DNA from: Prolixibacteraceae bacterium
GTDB taxonomy: Bacteria > Bacteroidota > Bacteroidia > Bacteroidales > Prolixibacteraceae
Length of the DNA: 5,951 nt
Assembly: GCA_007116765.1 (NCBI GenBank)
Contig: SKHV01000330.1
Location: forward strand, 1 to 5,951
Reading direction: 5' to 3'
Under the pieces are notes generated by a model. That model made no database searches. It had not been told where the DNA came from and was given only the letters and a program-made list of their open reading frames with translations. The position numbers and the translations under genes were made by a program. The first letter of the stretch is position 1. Every line of letters starts with the position of its first letter. Of the stretch, positions 1 to 5,579 are shown piece after piece.

Positions 1-226
1 CATCGTGGGGATGAAGATCCAGGGCCATTAGTGCCAGCAACAACGCATCGGTGCCCGAACTGCACGTCAAGGCATGTTTCGCTCCGGAAAATGCAGCCAG
101 TTCGCTTTCGAGTTCACTAATCTCACTGCCATTAATAAAAGCACTTGAGTGGATTACCTGCTGAATGGCTTCGTCTATTTCGGGCTTGTAGGCCAGGTAT
201 TGTTTATTGAGGTCGCAAAATTCCAT
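1..226 (-). CDS. DegT/DnrJ/EryC1/StrS-family sugar aminotransferase, N-terminal part (runs off left edge)
   Basis: Seventy-five codons can be read from an ATG at 226-224 to the window edge; the rest of the gene, normally 360-400 codons in total, lies outside. The N-terminus begins MEFCDLNKQY, followed by an AFINGSEISELE stretch (about residues 29-40) and then HALTCSSGTDALLLAL (about 51-66). This is the usual order in PLP-dependent sugar aminotransferases of the DegT/DnrJ/EryC1/StrS (fold type I) family: a D-L-x-x-Q-Y start, a (F/Y)I-x-G-x-E segment, and the SGTDAL loop that helps bind the PLP phosphate. Family members transfer an amino group from glutamate to a nucleotide-linked keto-sugar, giving amino sugars for capsule, O-antigen or exopolysaccharide. 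The catalytic lysine lies beyond the edge. It is not a class-V AEP transaminase, so it does not itself suggest AEP synthesis. The exact sugar substrate cannot be told from this fragment. It is transcribed divergently from the neighbouring glycosyltransferase. Confidence 0.9.
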   Translation of the reverse strand, partial: MEFCDLNKQYLAYKPEIDEAIQQVIHSSAFINGSEISELESELAAFSGAKHALTCSSGTDALLLALMALDLHPHD

Positions 227-246
227 GTTGTAAAAATGTTTGTGAA

Positions 247-282
247 CAAAAATAACAGTAAAATTGGTAGTTTATTTTCAAA
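247..282 (-). promoter_or_regulatory. Candidate Bacteroidota-type promoter for the aminotransferase gene
   Basis: Read on the minus strand, 254-247 is TATTTTTG, which fits the Bacteroidota -7 consensus TAnnTTTG. A TTTG at 282-279 could serve as the -33 element, but the spacer is 24 bases, longer than the usual 19-21. The predicted transcript would start about 15 bases before the ATG at 226. The match is motif-based only, in an AT-rich stretch where chance matches are common. Confidence 0.35.
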
Positions 283-293
283 AAGCCTTTTTA

Positions 294-320
294 TTTGCAA
301 GGGTGTAGGTTTTAGATTTG
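294..320 (+). promoter_or_regulatory. Candidate Bacteroidota-type promoter for the glycosyltransferase gene
   Basis: TAGATTTG at 313-320 fits the TAnnTTTG -7 consensus exactly and would place the transcript start about 30 bases before the ATG at 357. The nearest TTTG upstream is at 294-297, leaving a spacer of only 15 bases, so the -33 element is doubtful. The position in a divergent intergenic gap upstream of an isolated plus-strand gene supports a promoter here. Confidence 0.4.
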
Positions 321-356
321 CTATTTTTACACACTTATTTTAATTTTAAAGCAATA

Positions 357-1262
357 ATGATAGAAATATCGGCAATAATATCGACTTACAACCGGGCACA
401 TTTCCTCGAAGGTTTGTTTGAATCAATTATGGCACAAACCATCGATAATGATAAATTTGAAGTAGTTATTGTGAACAACAACTGCATCGATAATACCGAA
501 GAATTATGCCGTAGGTTCATGGAACAACATCCCGAAATAAAAGTGCATTACTGCGTAGAAACAAATCAGGGCTTGTCGTACGGACGCAACCGGGGTATTG
601 CCGAATCGAAAGGGGAATTTGTAACTTTTTTGGACGATGATGCAGTGATTGCTTCCGATTTTTTTGAGAAAACCATCGAATTTTTCAGAAAAAAGCCGCA
701 TATAAATGCCATTGGCGGTAAAATTTTGCTGAAATATCTCGATAAAAAGCCTGACTGGTATAATCCGTTTTTGGCCTCGTTGCTGGGCTACTTTAATATA
801 GGCGATGAAGAAAAGTCATTTAGGAAAAACTATTTCAGGGGTTCAAACATGAGTTTCAGACGAAATATTTTTGAAAAATACGAAGGCTTTAACACTTCGC
901 TTGGCAGGGTAGGCAAGCAGCTTTTTGGAAACGAAGAAAAGGAGCTTTTCTACCGGTTTAAGGAGCAAGGCGAAGAAATGTGGTACGTGCCCTCGACCAT
1001 TGTTTACCATTTGGTTCCAATTGAACGAACATACCCCGATTTTGTGAAACGGCAAGCTATAGGCACAGGAGTTAGCCAACGGCAACATGCCCTGGTGCAA
1101 GGCCCTGTTCAGCTTGTTTTATCTTTTGTGAAAGAACTGACCAAGTGGTTTGCGTCTTTTTTTATTTCGGTTTACTACCTATTCACAATGAAGCCGGCTG
1201 CAGCTTTTATGATTATGCGCTTCCGATGGTGGGTAAGCAAAGGCTTTATGACGCGAAAATAG
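357..1262 (+). CDS. Family-2 (GT-A fold) glycosyltransferase
   Basis: A 301-residue protein that probably transfers a sugar from a nucleotide-sugar donor during surface-glycan assembly at the inner face of the cytoplasmic membrane. It starts MIEISAIISTYNR, the standard first beta strand of GT2 enzymes. It continues with FEVVIVNNNCIDNT (34-47, nucleotide-binding region), QGLSYGRNRGI (71-81), FLDDDA (91-96, containing the metal-binding DxD-type motif), RGSNMSFRR (161-169) and GNEEKEL (191-197, acceptor-side acidic motif). A hydrophobic C-terminal stretch (about 251-292) with basic residues suggests membrane association. The ATG at 357 is chosen because it opens exactly at the first beta strand; an in-frame TTG at 318 would add 13 residues that match nothing in the family and would overlap the -7 motif. 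It is the only plus-strand gene here, and its stop codon directly abuts the stop of the convergent licD-like gene. Donor and acceptor sugars cannot be inferred. Confidence 0.93.
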   Translation: MIEISAIISTYNRAHFLEGLFESIMAQTIDNDKFEVVIVNNNCIDNTEELCRRFMEQHPEIKVHYCVETNQGLSYGRNRGIAESKGEFVTFLDDDAVIASDFFEKTIEFFRKKPHINAIGGKILLKYLDKKPDWYNPFLASLLGYFNIGDEEKSFRKNYFRGSNMSFRRNIFEKYEGFNTSLGRVGKQLFGNEEKELFYRFKEQGEEMWYVPSTIVYHLVPIERTYPDFVKRQAIGTGVSQRQHALVQGPVQLVLSFVKELTKWFASFFISVYYLFTMKPAAAFMIMRFRWWVSKGFMTRK

Positions 1263-1955
1263 TTATTTGAAAAATCTTCGAAAAACCCTTTCTTGCTGAA
1301 TTTTATTTCGTTTGAGATGTTCTCCGTCTCCCCAATCTTTAATTGGGGTCATGAAGTTTTTACCGTATAATTCTTCAAGCCATAAACGTGTTTTAATCGG
1401 ATAGTAAAGATTGATTCCCAAAAAAGTACCTTCTTCAAATTCAGAAGCAGTAACACATGATTTCACCGCGGGAAAGCCATCAGTTTTGTTCGCCTCATCG
1501 CGTATTTTTGTTTCATGTGCTCCATATATGTAGGTGCACAGTTTGTTGCCTTCGGGGTAATAATAGAAGAGATCGACTTGAACACCTTTATATAAATATT
1601 TTTCTTCAATAATATTGTTCGTAGATTTCAAATATGACTGTTCTTTTACTTTGAAGCCATACTTCCGCATAATTTCATGCAGGTTTTCAGGTCTTTTATT
1701 TTGCAATATACCAAGGTCAATATCGCAGTCGTGTGGAATAAAGCCTTTTTCGCGATAGGCACCCAGTAAGGTTCCAAATGCCGGAAACAGGAAGGATCCG
1801 TTTTCTCTTAAAGCTGAATTTGCTTTAAAGAGAGCTTCTAAACCGTGTTCTCGGAATGCTTTAGCCTTATTTTTGTTTCGTGCTGCTGCGACTAGCGAAA
1901 CTGCTTCTTTGTAAAGACCGATTTTTCTTAGTATAAAATATAGTATGCGCTTCAT
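1263..1955 (-). CDS. LicD/fukutin-family phospho- or phosphonyl-transferase
   Basis: A 230-residue protein of the LicD (fukutin-related) nucleotidyltransferase-fold family. The diagnostic block is FGTLLGAYREKG (60-71) followed by IPHDCDIDLGI (73-83), where D76, D78 and D80 form the metal-binding acidic cluster. A further acidic site is VDLFYYY (127-133, D128), and LYGKNFMTPIKDW (196-208) matches the usual C-terminal YG-x-x-(W/F)-x-x-P block. Characterised LicD proteins move phosphocholine from CDP-choline to cell-surface sugars. Here the gene is last in a phosphonate operon, 17 bases after the dehydrogenase stop. I therefore infer that it transfers a CMP-activated phosphonate, probably 2-hydroxyethylphosphonate, onto a glycan. 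A phosphocholine or phosphoethanolamine role cannot be excluded from sequence, but no choline uptake or CDP-choline genes are seen. There is no signal peptide; the N-terminus is basic and modestly hydrophobic, so a cytoplasmic, perhaps membrane-bound, location is likely. Confidence 0.85.
   Translation of the reverse strand: MKRILYFILRKIGLYKEAVSLVAAARNKNKAKAFREHGLEALFKANSALRENGSFLFPAFGTLLGAYREKGFIPHDCDIDLGILQNKRPENLHEIMRKYGFKVKEQSYLKSTNNIIEEKYLYKGVQVDLFYYYPEGNKLCTYIYGAHETKIRDEANKTDGFPAVKSCVTASEFEEGTFLGINLYYPIKTRLWLEELYGKNFMTPIKDWGDGEHLKRNKIQQERVFRRFFK
1330..1348. repeat. Perfect 7-bp inverted repeat inside the 3' end of the licD-like gene
   Basis: CCCCAAT at 1330-1336 pairs with ATTGGGG at 1342-1348 across a 5-base loop. 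It lies within the codons for the conserved TPIKDWG block of the licD-like protein, so protein coding alone may explain it. In the plus direction it lies 68 bases past the glycosyltransferase stop. TTTTT follows only after an 8-base gap (1357-1361), so it is at best a weak terminator for that gene. Confidence 0.4.
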
Positions 1956-1972
1956 AATTCAGATTTGTTTAG

Positions 1973-3100
1973 TTAGTTGTTAGCTAAGTATTTCTCAAGA
2001 TGTTCAAAGTTGGGTTTCCTCGGGTTATTCTTCATTCGTTCAGTATTTACCCGACTTAAAATATGTTTGAGTTGTTCGTGTGGTGTATTCATCTCTCTCA
2101 GCGACAATTCAATTTCAATTTTTTGATAGAAATTGATAAGTTTTGTAAAAGCAGAATCGATGTTGTCGGCATGAATGAATTTGCAAATCTCTTCAATTCT
2201 TTCTTTCACAAAAGCTACGCCCCTGCTGTCGTTTAAATCGTTTTGGTTTACCTGGTAGTTGTATTTTAAGAAGTAGGGAATAGTAAGAGCACTAGCGTGT
2301 CCGTGCGGAATACCCAGTTGTGAAGTGAATGCATAAGACAGTGCATGTGGTGCGGTGGTGCGTGTTATATTAATTGCCTTGCCTGCAAGATGTGCAGCTT
2401 CTGCCATTTTTAAAAATGCGTTGCTTTCATTTTTTTGGAACGCGAGAGGTAAGCTTTCCCAAATTGTTTGAATGGCTTTTTGTGCATAACCTCTTGATTC
2501 GGAGGTTGAATTGATACTCCAGTACGATTCTACAGCTTGTGCAAAAGCGTCGGCTCCCGATACTGCAATTTGATAAGGTGTTTGTGAATGATGCAAGTTG
2601 GGGTCGATAATTACATAATTGGGCTTAAGTTCTGTATGGTCAATTGAGTATTTCGTGTCGCCAATGTACAACACGGCAAACTGAGTTGCTTCGCTTCCGC
2701 TTCCGGCAGTTGTGGGAATGGCAATATGTGTTTTAGGTTTAAAGTTGGGGTTCGAAATGTTTTGTGACGAAATAAGGTGAGGTTTGGGTACGGTGTGGAA
2801 ATAGTTGATGAGCTTGCCCATGTCGATTACACTTCCGCCTCCCACCGAAATTATTATATTGCAATGATGCGTGTTGAATAGTTCTATTCCTTCAAGTACA
2901 TCACTGAGTATGGGGTTGGTTCTAAAACCGTTAAAATGAACTACCTCGAAGTTTTTAAGCAATGAACTTATTTTCGTTTCGGCTCCTGATTCTTCATACG
3001 ATTTTTTCCCTGTGATCAAAAAAATTTTGGGTGAATTGTATTCTTTCACAATACTTTTGAGTTGTTCAACTGCTCCCCGATGTATGAAATCGTGTTTCAT
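1973..3100 (-). CDS. Iron-containing alcohol dehydrogenase, probable phosphonoacetaldehyde reductase
   Basis: A 375-residue group-III (metal-dependent) alcohol dehydrogenase. Family marks are SVGGGSVIDMGK (85-96, NAD(P)H-binding GGGS), IAIPTTAGSGSEAT (126-139), GADAFAQAVESYWS (182-195), PHALSYAFT (251-259) and GIPHGHASAL (263-272). The aligned metal ligands are D184, H252 and H266 (the two histidines 14 residues apart, as in FucO). The second ligand position, normally histidine in DAxxHA, is glutamine (Q188). The start overlaps the stop of the phosphonopyruvate decarboxylase gene by four bases (ATGA), so the two are probably translationally coupled. From this context I infer that it reduces phosphonoacetaldehyde to 2-hydroxyethylphosphonate, the step done by PhpC/FomC-type enzymes in phosphinothricin and fosfomycin synthesis. 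This replaces the transamination that would give 2-aminoethylphosphonate. Family assignment is firm; the substrate rests on gene context and overall resemblance. Confidence 0.9.
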   Translation of the reverse strand: MKHDFIHRGAVEQLKSIVKEYNSPKIFLITGKKSYEESGAETKISSLLKNFEVVHFNGFRTNPILSDVLEGIELFNTHHCNIIISVGGGSVIDMGKLINYFHTVPKPHLISSQNISNPNFKPKTHIAIPTTAGSGSEATQFAVLYIGDTKYSIDHTELKPNYVIIDPNLHHSQTPYQIAVSGADAFAQAVESYWSINSTSESRGYAQKAIQTIWESLPLAFQKNESNAFLKMAEAAHLAGKAINITRTTAPHALSYAFTSQLGIPHGHASALTIPYFLKYNYQVNQNDLNDSRGVAFVKERIEEICKFIHADNIDSAFTKLINFYQKIEIELSLREMNTPHEQLKHILSRVNTERMKNNPRKPNFEHLEKYLANN

Positions 3101-4224
3101 TCCTGACTTAAAAATTTCATGAAAATGTCTTTGTTCTCAAAAGGCGATGTGGTAGGCCGCCCCAAGTCTTTACGTGCTCCTTTCGAAATTCTTATTTCAA
3201 GAAAATTGGGGCCGTTTTGCTTTTTCATATTTTCAAACTCATAGCTTAGCTTTTCTTTTGAATCGACGCATTCAATAAAGTTATATTGATTTGCTTTTGC
3301 ATAAAGCGTAAAATCAATTTTATCGGCAATCGTAGGTTGACCACCCACCGAGTCGTGCGAGGCGTTGTTGAATACAATGTGGTTGAAGTTCAGTGGTCTC
3401 GAAGACCCAATAATTCCCATTCCGCCTGCATGCATAAGTACTGCACCGTCGCCATCGAGGCAGTACACTTTTTTATTGGGTTTCAGCAGTGCAATGCCCA
3501 ATGCAATTTGTGAAGCGTGCCCCATTGAGCCTACAGTCAGAAAATCGCTTTGGTGATTTTGTTTGTGTTTTTTCCTTAGCTCGAACAATTCACGCGAAAG
3601 CATTCCGGTGGTGGATACAATTACTGCATCGGGTTCAATATGTTTGACGATGTTTTCCAATGCTTCTTCGCGCGTCATTGTAAAATTTTGCACTTGCTTG
3701 CTTTGGAGAGAATAGGGTTCAAACGTGTCTTTTTTTATAATTAGTGCTACTGGGGCAGAAGTGGCGGCACACAATTTTACCGACTCTGTAATAACTTGTT
3801 TGAAATTGGTTTCAGCATCGATAACAAAATATGGAATACCGGCCGAGTCCAATAAACTAGTAGTTACTTTTCCCTGTTTGATGTGTTGAGGTTCATCTTT
3901 AACTCCGGGCTCGCCTCTCCAGCCAATCATAAGCAATACCGGGATGGAGTAAACTTCTTTATCGGTCAATGAAAGCAATGGATTTATGGCATTGCCTATG
4001 CCCGAGTTTTGCATGTAAACCATTGGGATATCTCCGCTAGCCAGATGATAGCCGGAAGCTAGTGCAACAGCCCCTCCTTCGTTAGCCGCAATTATATGAT
4101 TATGCCTTTGTGTGTGGTCAGTTATGTAGGCACAAATATTTTTGAGCAACGAGTCGGGTACGCCACTAAAAAAGCGGATGTGCATGTTGTACAATTCGTC
4201 GAAAAATTCGTTAACCTTAATCAT
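3097..4224 (-). CDS. aepY: Phosphonopyruvate decarboxylase (thiamine diphosphate-dependent)
   Basis: A 375-residue enzyme, full length for the Ppd family, which irreversibly decarboxylates 3-phosphonopyruvate to phosphonoacetaldehyde and so pulls the unfavourable PEP mutase equilibrium forward. N-terminal pyrimidine-binding domain: FFSGVPDSLL (18-27), the ThDP-activating glutamate in AANEGGAVALASGY (47-59, E49) and MQNSGIGNAINPL (71-83). The segment WRGEPGVKDEPQH (102-114) is characteristic of phosphonopyruvate decarboxylase and related sulfopyruvate decarboxylase. C-terminal diphosphate-binding domain: GSMGHASQIALG (232-243) and the ThDP/Mg motif GDG at 258-260, followed after 25 residues by NN at 286-287, then SVGGQPT (292-298). 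It lies 11 bases downstream of the PEP mutase gene and overlaps the dehydrogenase start by four bases. Sulfopyruvate decarboxylase is the main alternative, but the PEP mutase neighbour makes that unlikely. Also known as ppd. Confidence 0.96.
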   Translation of the reverse strand: MIKVNEFFDELYNMHIRFFSGVPDSLLKNICAYITDHTQRHNHIIAANEGGAVALASGYHLASGDIPMVYMQNSGIGNAINPLLSLTDKEVYSIPVLLMIGWRGEPGVKDEPQHIKQGKVTTSLLDSAGIPYFVIDAETNFKQVITESVKLCAATSAPVALIIKKDTFEPYSLQSKQVQNFTMTREEALENIVKHIEPDAVIVSTTGMLSRELFELRKKHKQNHQSDFLTVGSMGHASQIALGIALLKPNKKVYCLDGDGAVLMHAGGMGIIGSSRPLNFNHIVFNNASHDSVGGQPTIADKIDFTLYAKANQYNFIECVDSKEKLSYEFENMKKQNGPNFLEIRISKGARKDLGRPTTSPFENKDIFMKFLSQE

Positions 4225-4235
4225 TGTATATGTTG

Positions 4236-5531
4236 TTAAAATTCAGGTATAAGATGCAGTATTTCTTTTATCGACATGCATTGTTCATCGGTTTCTAGTG
4301 AGCGTTGGTTCTCGAGGATTGTTTTTGCCGTGTTCATCATAGCCGGATAAGCAGAACGAAGCATATGGTTGGCATAAATTACCACATTCACACCCCACTC
4401 TGCGAGAGTATCTTCTTTGATGTGGTTGTAAGTGGTGGGAACGGCAATTATTGGGGTACTTGAATTTTCTTTTCTGAATTCAAGGCAAAATTCTTTAATG
4501 TCATCACCGGTTTTTTTGTTGCTGTGAATCATAATCCCATCGGCTCCAGCCTCTACATAGCGGTGAGCCCGTGTAAGGGCATCGTTTACATCGTTACCAC
4601 AAATAAGGCTTTCGATACGTGCAATAATCATAAAATCGTTGGTGACCTGCGCTTTTTTTCCTGCCGAGATTTTTAGCGAAAAATTCTCAATGCTATCTTG
4701 AAACTGTTTTACGTCGCTTCCCAGCAGTGAGTTTCTTTTCAGTCCTATTTTATCTTCAATAATTATAGACGAAACGCCCAGTCTTTCAAGTGTTCTTACG
4801 GTATAAATAAAGTGTTCGGGAATACCGCCTGTGTCGCCGTCGAATATCATTGGTTTGGTGGTGCATTCCAGAATGGTGTTAATGGTTCGCAGCCTCGAAG
4901 TAATGTCAACCGATTCGGTGTCGGGTTTTCCGCTTAGTGTTGAGTCGGTCAGGCTCGACGACCACATGCCATCAAATTCAAGGTTTTTTCCGTCATGGTT
5001 CACTGTTAAGTTTTCGCAAATAAGTCCGGTAAGCCCGCTATGAACCTCAAGCATGCGCACAATATTTTTCGAATCGATAAGCCTCTTGAGTCTTTTCATT
5101 CGTATTTCGGGTGTGGTACCAATTTCTTTCAGGTTTTTATTGATGTGAGTTGAAGAAATTCCTTCGGTGTAGGGCACATCAATTAACTTGCCGCCCCATT
5201 GCGCAAGGGTGTCAATAACCCGTTGCCGCACTGGTTTTTGTACGCCTTCTTTCCAGTCGTCGCCATGCACAACATAGTCGGGTTTCAGTTCGAGCAGGTT
5301 TGGTACATAATCAAGCGTATGCTGCGGTATTACATGGCTTACGCCTTTAATGTTTTCGACCACAATTTTACGTTGTTCGTAGGTCATGTAAGGAAGGCGT
5401 TTATAGCTTGCAATGGCTTTATCGGTAAGCAAACCCACGGTAACTTCGCCTGTTTCGCGCGCCACGTTGATTATGTTAAGATGTCCGGGGTGTACCAAAT
5501 CGGCACTCATTCCCACGTATACTTTCTTCAT
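4236..5531 (-). CDS. aepX: Cytidylyltransferase-phosphoenolpyruvate mutase fusion protein
   Basis: A 431-residue two-domain cytoplasmic enzyme. Residues 1 to about 137 are a nucleotidyltransferase of the TagD/CTP:phosphoethanolamine type: VHPGH (13-17, HxGH motif), YEQRK (51-55) and YTEGISST (121-128, matching the family RTEGISTT signature with Tyr in place of the first Arg). Residues about 147-431 are PEP mutase of the isocitrate lyase superfamily: WSSSL (190-194), FDGDTGG (230-236, Mg-binding aspartates D231 and D233), EDKIGLKRNS (259-268, the EDKx5NS signature separating PEP mutase from hydrolases and lyases) and ARIES (304-308). The mutase rearranges phosphoenolpyruvate to phosphonopyruvate, the committed C-P bond-forming step. 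The N-terminal domain probably uses CTP to make a CMP-phosphonate, which I infer to be CMP-hydroxyethylphosphonate given the downstream reductase. It follows the flippase gene by 48 bases and leads the four-gene phosphonate set. The AT-rich leader ending TTTTCAAA before ATG has no Shine-Dalgarno sequence. Also known as pepM. Confidence 0.97.
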   Translation of the reverse strand: MKKVYVGMSADLVHPGHLNIINVARETGEVTVGLLTDKAIASYKRLPYMTYEQRKIVVENIKGVSHVIPQHTLDYVPNLLELKPDYVVHGDDWKEGVQKPVRQRVIDTLAQWGGKLIDVPYTEGISSTHINKNLKEIGTTPEIRMKRLKRLIDSKNIVRMLEVHSGLTGLICENLTVNHDGKNLEFDGMWSSSLTDSTLSGKPDTESVDITSRLRTINTILECTTKPMIFDGDTGGIPEHFIYTVRTLERLGVSSIIIEDKIGLKRNSLLGSDVKQFQDSIENFSLKISAGKKAQVTNDFMIIARIESLICGNDVNDALTRAHRYVEAGADGIMIHSNKKTGDDIKEFCLEFRKENSSTPIIAVPTTYNHIKEDTLAEWGVNVVIYANHMLRSAYPAMMNTAKTILENQRSLETDEQCMSIKEILHLIPEF

Positions 5532-5579
5532 TTTGAAAAGTTTTTTCTGTTTACCACAAATGAAATAATAAATGTATCA

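Larger units (their letters stand above)
1263..5531 (-). other. Putative four-gene phosphonate operon: PEP mutase fusion, decarboxylase, reductase, LicD-like transferase
   Basis: Four codirectional genes have gaps of 11 bases, a 4-base overlap and 17 bases in the direction of transcription. No gap is large enough for a separate promoter and terminator. The order follows the inferred chemistry: C-P bond formation and nucleotidyl activation, decarboxylation, reduction, transfer. No AEP transaminase, HEP dioxygenase or methylphosphonate synthase is present in the window. Confidence 0.8.

Noticed and set aside
1..226. Possible 2-aminoethylphosphonate transaminase next to the phosphonate genes
   Set aside because: The N-terminal pattern and SGTDAL loop are those of DegT-type sugar aminotransferases, not of the class-V AEP transaminases.
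280..292. AAAAA/TTTTT symmetry as a terminator
   Set aside because: The stem is only five A-T pairs with a 3-base loop, and it sits upstream of both divergent genes rather than after a gene end.
149..343. A 64-codon open frame on the plus strand covering the aminotransferase start and the intergenic gap
   Set aside because: It runs antisense to the aminotransferase N-terminus and across AT-rich intergenic DNA, with no family resemblance.
318..356. Upstream TTG start extending the glycosyltransferase by 13 residues
   Set aside because: The extra residues do not belong to the GT2 fold, which begins at the ATG at 357, and the TTG falls within the candidate -7 element.
843..1100. Minus-strand open frame of 85 codons inside the glycosyltransferase gene
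   Set aside because: It is antisense to conserved GT2 motifs and has no recognisable domain.
4236..5100. Isocitrate lyase, methylisocitrate lyase or phosphonopyruvate hydrolase as alternatives for the C-terminal domain
   Set aside because: The EDKx5NS signature, with Lys265 and Asn267 in the gating loop, together with the adjacent phosphonopyruvate decarboxylase, favours PEP mutase.
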